From positions 1-9,756 of the forward strand of contig JAFRAF010000179.1 in the NCBI GenBank assembly GCA_017405545.1: 9,756 nucleotides of DNA. Reading direction: 5' to 3'. This document shows positions 1 through 5,561 of the stretch, in pieces. A program made the translations under genes and the position numbers. The stretch comes from Oscillospiraceae bacterium (GTDB lineage Bacteria > Bacillota > Clostridia > Oscillospirales > Oscillospiraceae). Below the pieces are notes generated by a model. That model saw only the letters and a list, made by a program, of their open reading frames with translations. It ran no database searches and was not told the origin of the DNA. Every line of letters begins with the position of its first letter. The first letter of the stretch is position 1.

Positions 1-1
1 C

Positions 2-355
2 GGCCAGTGGTACAGCGACGCCATTATCTGGGCCAATACAAATGAAATCGTTAACGGCTACGGCGAGGGCAACTTCGGCCCCACGGACACCATCACGAGA
101 GAGCACTTCGCCACCATCCTCTACCGCTACGCCCAGTTCAAGGGCACGGCTGTGAGCCCCGACGCGAACATCCTCGATTTCGACGACGCAGGCGACGTCA
201 GCGATTGGGCTGTCGAGGCTGTACGCTGGGCCGTGCAGCTGGGGATCATCAACGGCCGCACGGAGAGCACCATCGTCCCGGCCGGCACGGCGACCCGCGC
301 CGAGGCGGCGACGATTCTGATGCGGTTCGCGGAAAATGTAAAAATAGAGGTTTAA
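2..355 (+). CDS. SLH-domain surface protein, C-terminal end (5' partial)
   Basis: This is the last 117 codons of a gene that begins left of the window, ending at TAA 353-355. Two S-layer homology (SLH) repeats are readable. The first has WYSDAIIWANTNEIVNGYG followed by FGPTDTITREHFATILYRYA. The second has VSDWAVEAVRWAVQLGIING followed by ATRAEAATILMRFA. Both show the usual SLH pattern: an aromatic/acidic start, an amphipathic helix, a GIINGR/VNGYG turn and a TR-E-A-ATIL helix. SLH repeats normally bind pyruvylated secondary cell wall polymer and hold an exported protein on the cell surface. The protein ends eight residues after the second repeat, which is a common place for an SLH anchor. The rest of the protein, including any enzymatic or adhesive domain and the signal peptide, lies outside the window, so the specific function cannot be stated. 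Confidence 0.9.
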   Translation, partial: GQWYSDAIIWANTNEIVNGYGEGNFGPTDTITREHFATILYRYAQFKGTAVSPDANILDFDDAGDVSDWAVEAVRWAVQLGIINGRTESTIVPAGTATRAEAATILMRFAENVKIEV

Positions 356-360
356 ACAAA

Positions 361-387
361 TAAAAAGGGGCTATAGCGAAATAGCCC
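361..387 (-). terminator. Terminator-like hairpin reading leftward
   Basis: GGGCTAT (368-374) pairs with ATAGCCC (381-387) around a six-base loop, a perfect 7-bp stem. Read on the minus strand it is followed by CTTTTTATTTG, a good U-tract, so it would end transcription coming from the right towards the SLH gene. Read on the plus strand it lacks a U-tract. No intact minus-strand gene now lies just upstream of it. Confidence 0.5.
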
Positions 388-396
388 GAAAATACA

Positions 397-434
397 AGAG
401 GCCGAGGTGACTGAAAACAGTCGCCTCGGCTTCT
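397..434 (+). terminator. Long hairpin after the SLH gene, possible terminator
   Basis: GCCGAGGTGACTG (401-413) pairs with CAGTCGCCTCGGC (418-430) around an AAAA loop, with one G-U pair. The stem extends to 397/434 with one more wobble. It is the strongest hairpin downstream of the SLH stop codon. The sequence after it (TTCTCATTTG) is only moderately T-rich, so terminator activity is likely but not certain. It could also protect the 3' end of the transcript. Confidence 0.45.
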
Positions 435-510
435 CATTTGTGGTGAAATTAGTTGTGAAAGAAACAATATCGCAAAACGATTATGACACAAAAGTATTCT
501 CCGACGCATG

Positions 511-548
511 ACACCTCCTCGACTTGACCGGTCGGAAGGTGTTTTTTT
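511..548 (+). terminator. Intrinsic terminator-like hairpin with T7 tail
   Basis: ACACCT (511-516) pairs with AGGTGT (537-542). CGAC (520-523) pairs with GTCG (531-534) inside it, separated by a small internal loop. Seven T residues run from 542 to 548. This has the form of a Rho-independent terminator on the plus strand. It lies 155 bp after the SLH stop with no gene in between, so it may be a backup terminator or the leftover of a deleted plus-strand gene. Confidence 0.45.
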
Positions 549-663
549 GATGCTTACAGGGCTAATGAAGGGCACCTCAGTCCAAAGAACAGAATAAGGT
601 GCAATTAATTGCGCAAATTTGAAAAGTAACAAATCATTTTTACGCCAATCATACCAGCTTTTC

Positions 664-744
664 TCACACCTTAACCATCGCGTAGGTAATGAGCTCGCAG
701 TGTTTTAGCAGGTCGTGATACGCTTTGGCCTGCTCCTCTGGGAA
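664..744 (-). pseudogene. C-terminal scrap of an unknown protein
   Basis: Read on the minus strand, a 26-codon open stretch ends at TGA (666-664) and encodes FPEEQAKAYHDLLKHCEL followed by ITYAMVKV. It has no start codon, and an in-frame TAA lies immediately upstream (747-745). The charged, helix-like composition looks like the end of a real protein rather than random translation, but I do not recognise the family. It is probably debris from the same rearrangement that truncated the neighbouring integrase. The call rests on composition alone and is weak. Confidence 0.2.
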
Positions 745-814
745 TTATTCTTGTCCTCGCTATTACGCCGCCACGTTCAGCGGGTTGTTAAATATTTTCA
801 AATTGTTCAATGGA

Positions 815-1531
815 ATGACTGGAGCAAAAACTTCAAAGCAAAAAGCAAAGACGGTTCTTAACATGATATTTGAGTCGGCTATTGACGATGAACTGATTCA
901 GAAGAATCCACTTAAATCGAAGCGTTTGAGGATAACTGGAGCGGAAAGCACAACAACAGAAGTGTATTCGGTTCGACAGATGCAGTACCTGATCAGACAT
1001 ATTTCAGATGTGAAAAAGAAAGATGATCAGATCTATCTCGCGTTGCAGGCACTGCATCCTTTGAGGCTTGAAGAAGTCCTCGGGCTTAAATGGGCAGATG
1101 TTAACCTTGAAAACATGACAATACATATTCGCAGAGCTGTAACGCATCCAACAAGGAATCGGCCGGAAGTAAAAGTTCCGAAGACAGAAGCAAGCATACG
1201 GATAATAGGTTTGTCCGGTATAGCTGCATCGTACCTGATTTCCGGAAATCCGGATGATTATATTCTTGGAGGGGTCGAGCCATACTCGTATCAGAGGGTA
1301 CGAAGGATGTGCGAGCGCATACAACGTGATACCGGATTTGAAGAGGAAGTCACCCCAAGTAGATTCAGGACGACGGTCTTGACTGACATATACGATCAGA
1401 CAAAAGACGTGACGATCGCACAGGCGGCCGCCGGTCATACGACCGCGGCCATGACGCTTAAGCATTATGTCAAATGTCGTGAAAACGTTGGGCGGATGGC
1501 AGACGTAATCGACTCTGTTTACACACAATGA
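815..1531 (+). pseudogene. Tyrosine recombinase (phage-type integrase), N-terminally truncated
   Basis: Coordinates run from the first in-frame ATG to TGA 1529-1531 (238 codons). Similarity to integrases may begin slightly upstream, near 785 (NIFKLFNGMTG). The first part is the end of the core-binding domain (LNMIFESAIDDELIQKNPL). The rest is the catalytic domain: Arg in LRLEEVLGLKW (about residue 84), Lys in VPKTEAS (about 123), SRFR where HxxR is usual (182-185), His in AGHTTAAMTLKHY (208) and the nucleophile Tyr (218). Full integrases of this type are usually well over 300 residues, so the arm-binding domain and about half of the core-binding domain are missing. No ribosome binding site precedes the ATG. 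The gene is AT-rich compared with the housekeeping genes to its right. It lies beside tRNA genes, a usual setting for such enzymes. I infer the remnant of a prophage or integrative element that can no longer recombine on its own. Confidence 0.8.
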
Positions 1532-1536
1532 CTCAT

Positions 1537-1559
1537 AAAAGTTGCAAAAAAGTTGCAAA
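1537..1559 (+). repeat. Two overlapping copies of AAAAGTTGCAAA after the integrase
   Basis: AAAAGTTGCAAA occurs at 1537-1548 and again at 1548-1559, giving an 11-bp period, about one helical turn. The repeat begins six bases after the integrase stop. Short direct repeats with helical spacing next to an integrase gene suggest arm-type or accessory binding sites of the recombination machinery. That role is inferred from position only. Confidence 0.45.
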
Positions 1560-1631
1560 TCTTACTCAAAACAAAGAGATGAGGTCAAAGAGACAAAAAT
1601 GAAACGCGCTAAAAAGTGCGGAAAAAGCAAT

Positions 1632-1663
1632 AAAAAACGCCCATTTCCAAAGAAACAGGCGTT
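1632..1663 (-). terminator. Intrinsic terminator of the tRNA-Asp/tRNA-Thr unit
   Basis: On the minus strand AACGCCTGTTTC pairs with GAAATGGGCGTT around a TTTG loop, a 12-bp stem with two wobble pairs and no mismatch (plus-strand arms 1636-1647 and 1652-1663). TTTTATT follows directly. It starts seven bases after the encoded CCA of tRNA-Thr, the expected place for the end of this tRNA transcript. On the plus strand there is no U-tract, so it would not stop transcription coming from the integrase. Confidence 0.88.
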
Positions 1664-1670
1664 AAAAGTA

Positions 1671-1746
<76 letters not shown>

Positions 1747-1748
1747 AT

Positions 1749-1825
1749 TGGCGACCGAGATGGGGCTCGAACCCACGACCTCCAGCGTGACAGGCTGGCG
1801 TTCTAACCAGCTGAACTACTCGGCC
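1749..1825 (-). tRNA. tRNA-Asp (anticodon GTC)
   Basis: The minus strand folds as a 77-nt cloverleaf. The acceptor stem is GGCCGAG with CTCGGTC (one G-U pair), the discriminator base is G as expected for tRNA-Asp, and CCA is encoded (TGG 1749-1751). The D-arm begins TAGTTCAGCTGGTTAGAAC. The anticodon stem is CCAGC/GCTGG around loop CTGTCAC, giving anticodon GTC (plus-strand GAC 1789-1791). The T-arm contains GGTTCGAGCC. It is the first gene of the two-tRNA unit and has its own consensus promoter upstream. Confidence 0.97.
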
Positions 1826-1857
1826 ATCACCAATTATGTTGCTTGGCAACGAGGGTA

Positions 1858-1886
1858 ATTATACAAAAATAATTGAATTATGTCAA
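1858..1886 (-). promoter_or_regulatory. Consensus housekeeping promoter for the tRNA genes
   Basis: On the minus strand there is a perfect -35 TTGACA (plus 1881-1886), a 17-bp spacer and a perfect -10 TATAAT (plus 1858-1863). Transcription should begin near 1851, about 25 nt before tRNA-Asp. The short leader holds a 5-bp hairpin, GTTGC/GCAAC, at 1838-1850. The -35 box overlaps the stop codon of the upstream pseudouridine synthase gene, so the promoter is partly inside that gene's end. Confidence 0.9.
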
Positions 1887-2800
1887 GAGCATTTTCCGAG
1901 GTTTTCAAATATTTTTTTCATTTTTTCACGGTGGAGTTCAGCTGTTAACTCAAGCAGTGCACCGCTGATGGGTTCATTAAACACAAGCCGACGGGCGTGA
2001 AGAGCCTGGGTACGGATATCCAGTGCGCCGGAGGCGGCCTTGGACGCTTCCGTGAAGTAAAGGCTGTCGCCGAGGAGTGGAAAACCGGAATAGAGACAAT
2101 GTACCCTTATTTGATGGGTGCGGCCCGTCTCAAGCACAAGGCGCAGGGCTGAGACCGTATATCCTTCAATCTCGCCGGAGGCAATCAGCTCATAATTTGT
2201 GACGGCGTTCTGTCCGTCGGGGGAGACGACCCGGAGGATATCGCCCTCCCGGGCCCTTTTGATGGGCATATCGATTCTTCCGAAATCTGAATCCGGTCTG
2301 CCCAGGACCAGAGCGAGGTACTCTTTTTCTGAGCTCTCGGCGGACAGGGCCTTTATCGTCCTGTCCTTCATATAACCGTTTTTTGAAAACAGCACTACGC
2401 CGCTGGTATCCCTGTCCAGCCGGTTGACAGCATGGCAGGGCCCGTTGAGATATGCGGCAACATAGTTTGCCAGGGTGCCCGTATAACGGCTGTGGGTGGG
2501 GTGTATGATGATACCCTCAGGCTTGTTGACGGCCAGGAGTCCCTCGTCCTCATATATGATGTCGAGTTCTCCGGGTTCCGGCACGATGTCGCCGGGGGGC
2601 TCGGCGGAGTCTATGTCCACTGTGAGCATGTCACCGGGCCGGAGAAGCCTTGTGGTGAAGGCGGACAGGCCGTTGACCTTTATCCCGTCGCTGTTTTTCA
2701 GGCGGCGAACAAGGGTGGAGGATATGGTCAGCTCACGGCGGAGAACGCCGTAGACCTTTCTGCCCTCGTCGTTTTCTGACGCGGTGTATGTGAGTATCAT
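1883..2800 (-). CDS. RluA/RluD-family pseudouridine synthase with S4 domain
   Basis: 305-residue protein that converts specific uridines in RNA, most likely 23S rRNA, to pseudouridine in the cytoplasm. An N-terminal S4 RNA-binding domain (about residues 14-63, with LVRRLKNSDGIKVNGL and LLRPGDMLTVDI) is followed by the RluA-type catalytic core. The core starts with LDIIYEDEGLLAVNKPEGIIIHP (78-101) and carries RLDRDTSG (127-134), in which Asp129 is the expected catalytic residue. Further along are LRLVLETGRTHQIRVH and LLGDSLY, which are typical of the family. The length is normal. I chose the ATG at 2800-2798 because its A overlaps the murF stop as ATGA and the S4 domain follows at once. A longer reading to 2932 only adds out-of-frame murF sequence. 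The ATGA overlap suggests translational coupling to murF. The exact uridine modified cannot be told: Firmicutes carry several paralogues of this type. No terminator separates it from the tRNA genes. Confidence 0.93.
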   Translation of the reverse strand: MILTYTASENDEGRKVYGVLRRELTISSTLVRRLKNSDGIKVNGLSAFTTRLLRPGDMLTVDIDSAEPPGDIVPEPGELDIIYEDEGLLAVNKPEGIIIHPTHSRYTGTLANYVAAYLNGPCHAVNRLDRDTSGVVLFSKNGYMKDRTIKALSAESSEKEYLALVLGRPDSDFGRIDMPIKRAREGDILRVVSPDGQNAVTNYELIASGEIEGYTVSALRLVLETGRTHQIRVHCLYSGFPLLGDSLYFTEASKAASGALDIRTQALHARRLVFNEPISGALLELTAELHREKMKKIFENLGKCS

Positions 2801-4170
2801 CTGAGCTTTTTCAGCTCCTCCACGATCTCCTCGAACTGCATACTGTGGGAGGCCTTGACCAGGACGGTGTCGCCCTTGCGAATAAGTGAGGGGAGTACGG
2901 AGAAGAGCGCTTCCTTCATGGGAAACTGCCATGCACCGGAGCTCCTGCCGGTGGATATGAAGCCCTTATATATGAACTCGGCCAGTCTGCCGCAGCAAAT
3001 GACGGAGTCTATGCCCTTTTCCGCGCAGAGGACGCCGATGCCGCGGTGCAGTTCCTTCTCATTTTTGCCCAGCTCCATCATGTCGCCCAGTATGGCCACC
3101 CGGCGGCCCTTTACGGCCGACAGAGATTCAACGGATGCGCTGACGGAGTTGGGATTTGCGTTGTAGCAGTCGTCGATGACAGTGATATACCCGGTGTCTG
3201 AGACATTGGCGCGGCCGCCTACGGGGCGGTAATCGGCAAGGCCCCTGGCTATATCCTCATCACCCAGGCCGAAATGCTTCGCGACCGCGGCCGCGGCCAG
3301 CGCCGCATAGACCAGATGCTGTCCGAAAGCCGGGATGAATACAGGGAAACTGCCTCCGCTCCAGCAGATATCGCAGCTGATGCCGTTAAAGCCTTCGGAA
3401 CAGATGTTCCGGGCGTGGAAGTCGTTATCCTCACCGAAGCCGTAGCAGAGCTTTTTAATGCCCGGTTCAAAGGCTCTGAGCCTGCTGTCATCTCCGTTGA
3501 CAACCAGAGTGGCGTCCATATCCATGAAATCACAGACCTCGCCCTTGGCCCTGAGCACGCCGTCCAGATCCCCGAGGGTCTCAAGATGGCAGTAGCCGAT
3601 GTTGGTCATGAGACAGACGTCGGGGCGTACCATATCCGCCAGCCGGGACATCTCTCCGAAATCGGAGATGCCCATCTCGACCACGGCCATCTCACAGTCC
3701 TCCGGCACCGAGAGCAGAGTGAGAGGGACGCCGATCTCGTTGTTCAGATTCTCAGGCGTCTTGAGCACCTTGTATTTTGTGGACAGGACCGAGGCGACCA
3801 TCTCTTTTGCGCTGGTCTTGCCCACGCTGCCCGTGACGCCGATGAAGGGAATGTCGAACAGGCTGCGGTAGTATTTCGCGATGGATTTCAGCGCTTCGCC
3901 CACGGAGTCCACAAGTATGCAGGGACCGCCCGGGGCCTCCGGCTCATGCTCGACCAGACAGCAGGCGGCGCCGGCCTCAAAGGCGGCAGGCACGAAGCTG
4001 TGGCCGTCAACACGTTCGCCTTTAAAGCATACAAACAGATTTCCCGGCCGGATCTGACGGTTATCTCTTACGACTCCGGTGATGCAGCTGTCCTGCAGTT
4101 CAGCTGCGCCGATATAATTGCCCTTACATGCGCGGGCGATGTCGGCGAGAGTGAGCGCTTTCATATTCAT
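2797..4170 (-). CDS. murF: UDP-N-acetylmuramoyl-tripeptide--D-alanyl-D-alanine ligase
   Basis: 457-residue ATP-dependent Mur ligase that adds D-Ala-D-Ala to the UDP-MurNAc-tripeptide, the last cytoplasmic step before the lipid-linked precursors. An N-terminal substrate-binding domain (about 1-105, with VVRDNRQIRPGNLFVCFKGE) precedes the ATP-binding central domain. The central domain carries P-loop GVTGSVGKTS (111-120), NLNNEIGVPLTLL (141-153), VVEMGISDFGEM (163-174) and TNIGYCHLETLG (189-200). The C-terminal ligase domain carries YRPVGGR (314-320), DDCYNANPNSVSASVESL (333-350) and ILGDMMELG (360-368). It ends near VKASHSMQFEEIV. The length fits MurF. I chose the ATG at 4170-4168 because GGAG lies six bases upstream. 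Another ATG at 4182 has no good ribosome binding site. It lies after ddl, whose product is its substrate, across a 145-bp gap with no clear terminator, and overlaps the next gene by four bases. Confidence 0.95.
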   Translation of the reverse strand: MNMKALTLADIARACKGNYIGAAELQDSCITGVVRDNRQIRPGNLFVCFKGERVDGHSFVPAAFEAGAACCLVEHEPEAPGGPCILVDSVGEALKSIAKYYRSLFDIPFIGVTGSVGKTSAKEMVASVLSTKYKVLKTPENLNNEIGVPLTLLSVPEDCEMAVVEMGISDFGEMSRLADMVRPDVCLMTNIGYCHLETLGDLDGVLRAKGEVCDFMDMDATLVVNGDDSRLRAFEPGIKKLCYGFGEDNDFHARNICSEGFNGISCDICWSGGSFPVFIPAFGQHLVYAALAAAAVAKHFGLGDEDIARGLADYRPVGGRANVSDTGYITVIDDCYNANPNSVSASVESLSAVKGRRVAILGDMMELGKNEKELHRGIGVLCAEKGIDSVICCGRLAEFIYKGFISTGRSSGAWQFPMKEALFSVLPSLIRKGDTVLVKASHSMQFEEIVEELKKLR

Positions 4171-4176
4171 ATGGGT

Positions 4177-4180
4177 CTCC
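4177..4180 (-). promoter_or_regulatory. Ribosome binding site that decides the murF start
   Basis: GGAG on the minus strand lies six bases before the ATG at 4170-4168. The alternative ATG at 4182-4180 overlaps this GGAG and has only weak purine-rich sequence upstream. A third ATG at 4164-4162 lies 12 bases from GGAG. The 4170 start is therefore preferred. Confidence 0.6.
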
Positions 4181-4225
4181 ATTCTGCCGCCCTGTCAACG
4201 GAGCTCGTATTATCTCCGCAGGCGG

Positions 4226-4256
4226 ACTGAGTTGATTGCCGCATGCCGTACTCAGT
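4226..4256. repeat. Inverted repeat in the ddl-murF gap
   Basis: ACTGAGT (4226-4232) and ACTCAGT (4250-4256) form a 7-bp inverted repeat around a 17-base centre that itself contains GCCGCATGC. It lies between the ddl stop and the murF start. There is no U-tract, so it is not a standard terminator. It may be an mRNA processing or stability hairpin, or chance. Confidence 0.35.
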
Positions 4257-4315
4257 TTATCCGGGACAGCGGCGCGGCTGCAGCTTTGTATTTGGTTAAA
4301 ACCGTTTTCCCATTG

Positions 4316-5350
4316 TTACCGGTACTTCTTAAGGGACTCCGTGATAATAAGCTCACAGAGACTGTTGTAATCTATGCCGTCCGCGGCTGCCTCCTGGGGG
4401 AGCAGGGAGGTGGGGGTCATGCCGGGGAGTGTGTTGGCCTCGAGACACCATATGTCACCATTTTCGTCCACGATAAAGTCCATGCGGGCATAGATCTCCA
4501 GCATGAGGGCGTTGTACACGTCAACGGCGCTCTGCTTGAGCCGCTCGGTGAGCTCGGGGGAGAAGTCGGCGGGGCATATCTCATCGGTCATGCCGCTCTG
4601 GTACTTGTTCTTATAGTCGAAGAAGCCGGACTTGGGGCATATCTCAATGGGGGGCAGGGCCCTGCCCATTATAACGCCCACGTCAACCTCGCGGCCCTTT
4701 ACATAGCGCTCCACAAGGGCCCAGTCCTCAAACCGGAAAGCCATATCCAGGGCGGCATGGTATTCTTCCGCTGTATTTGCGATAGATGTTCCCACGGAGG
4801 AACCGCCGGAACGGGGCTTTACTACGCAGGGCAGGGTGGGCTCAGGCCGCTTTTCCTGCCTGATGTTCACGGCGAAGCCATCGGGGGTGAGTATGCCGCT
4901 CTGTTGGAATATCTTCTTTGCCACCTCTTTGTTCATGGCGAGGACGCTTCCCAGGCTGCCGCAGCCCGTATATCTGATGCCCTCTATGTCGAAGAGAGCC
5001 TGCAGCTTGCCGCTCTCGCCGTCGCTGCCGTGGAGGGCCATGAACACTATGTCAGCGGCCCTGCATACCTCGACCAGATTGTCGCCTATAGATGAATCAT
5101 TGTCCTGATTACGCATGGCCTTTACTGCCTGCAGGTCGGGGATGTCCTCGTTTATGGATACTGCCGCATCGCCCTGATCTTTTTCAAAAATATCCTCGGG
5201 CCTGTCGTATGAGCCGGTGTACCCGAAAAAGGAGTCGACCAAAACTGCCCTGTGTCCGTTCTGCTTCAAAGCGGCGGCAATCAAAGTGCCGCTTTTAAGG
5301 GACACGTCCCGCTCAAGCGACAGTCCGCCGCATAATACGATAATATTCAT
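4316..5350 (-). CDS. ddl: D-alanine--D-alanine ligase
   Basis: 344-residue ATP-grasp enzyme that joins two D-alanines into the dipeptide used by MurF. The N-terminal domain starts MNIIVLCGGLSLERDVSLKSG, with HGSDGESGKLQALFDIEGIRYTG at about 108-130 (the HGxxGEDG-type motif). The ATP-binding part has VVKPRSGGSSVGTS (176-189) and EVDVGVIMG (221-229). The C-terminal part has DFIVDENGDI (291-300) and LEANTLPGMTPTSLLPQ (303-319), holding the metal-binding Glu and Asn. The FFDYKNKY segment (243-250) keeps the tyrosine typical of ordinary D-Ala-D-Ala ligases rather than the histidine-bearing loop of VanA-type D-Ala-D-Lac enzymes, so I infer normal D-Ala-D-Ala synthesis. The start is the ATG at 5350-5348, behind GGAGG (CCTCC 5355-5359) with a four-base gap. 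The longer open frame to 5713 runs back through the promoter region and is not coding. First gene of the leftward ddl-murF-pseudouridine synthase group. Confidence 0.95.
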   Translation of the reverse strand: MNIIVLCGGLSLERDVSLKSGTLIAAALKQNGHRAVLVDSFFGYTGSYDRPEDIFEKDQGDAAVSINEDIPDLQAVKAMRNQDNDSSIGDNLVEVCRAADIVFMALHGSDGESGKLQALFDIEGIRYTGCGSLGSVLAMNKEVAKKIFQQSGILTPDGFAVNIRQEKRPEPTLPCVVKPRSGGSSVGTSIANTAEEYHAALDMAFRFEDWALVERYVKGREVDVGVIMGRALPPIEICPKSGFFDYKNKYQSGMTDEICPADFSPELTERLKQSAVDVYNALMLEIYARMDFIVDENGDIWCLEANTLPGMTPTSLLPQEAAADGIDYNSLCELIITESLKKYR

Positions 5351-5413
5351 AATGCCTCCGGAAATAATAAGTAGAGATATGTTCAACTGCGTTTTAATCA
5401 CGTATATTACATT

Positions 5414-5442
5414 ATTTTTCCACGTTTTAGCCGCTGTGTCAA
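5414..5442 (-). promoter_or_regulatory. Likely promoter of ddl
   Basis: On the minus strand there is a perfect -35 TTGACA (plus 5437-5442), a 17-bp spacer and a partial -10 AAAAAT (plus 5414-5419, four of six consensus bases). Transcription would start near 5407, giving a leader of about 57 nt before the ddl ATG. A better -10 word, TAATAT, exists further downstream, but its spacing is too long. Confidence 0.45.
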
Positions 5443-5445
5443 TAT

Positions 5446-5460
5446 CATTATTGAATAATG
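5446..5460. repeat. 15-bp palindrome beside the ddl -35 box
   Basis: CATTATTGAATAATG is a perfect 7-bp inverted repeat with one central base. It sits three bases upstream of the proposed ddl -35 box and 44 bases upstream of the rimP -35 box. Size and position suit an operator for a dimeric regulator. The region is AT-rich, so chance is possible. Confidence 0.35.
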
Positions 5461-5504
5461 AATACAAATTAATAATAAAATGAGTTAATATTGGCAAAAA
5501 ACCC

Positions 5505-5533
5505 TTGCAAAATATGATATGTGATGATATAAT
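5505..5533 (+). promoter_or_regulatory. Promoter of the rimP-nusA-infB operon
   Basis: -35 TTGCAA (5505-5510), a 17-bp spacer and a perfect -10 TATAAT (5528-5533). Transcription should begin near 5540, giving a leader of about 125 nt before rimP. This leader holds a strong terminator hairpin. It is divergent from the ddl promoter, with about 62 bp between the two -35 boxes. Confidence 0.8.
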
Positions 5534-5561
5534 CCTTTTATCAGTAGACTTGTGTTGGCTT

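Larger units (their letters stand above)
356..784. other. Intergenic and rearranged stretch without a clear gene
   Basis: No convincing gene lies here. It contains two hairpins and a T7-tailed terminator (listed separately), a perfect 12-bp palindrome GCAATTAATTGC at 601-612 overlapping TTGCGCAA at 609-616, and a short scrap of minus-strand coding sequence at 664-744. A minus-strand reading frame opens at an ATG at 509-507 behind a GGAGG (CCTCC at 514-518). It runs 86 codons, antisense through the hairpins and into the SLH gene, so it is more likely chance than a real gene. The stretch borders a decayed integrase and looks like a junction left by insertion and deletion. Confidence 0.5.

Noticed and set aside
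1605..1620. Small hairpin CGCGCT/AGTGCG after the integrase, considered as its terminator
   Set aside because: The stem is six pairs with a wobble and is followed by GAAAAAGC rather than a U-tract on the plus strand.
2801..2932. 44-residue N-terminal extension of the pseudouridine synthase
   Set aside because: This is out-of-frame murF sequence. The ATG at 2800, overlapping the murF stop, leads directly into the S4 domain.
3274..5095. Long plus-strand ORFs opposite murF and ddl
   Set aside because: They are shadows of GC-rich coding sequence with no domain pattern, while the minus strand encodes clear MurF and Ddl motifs.
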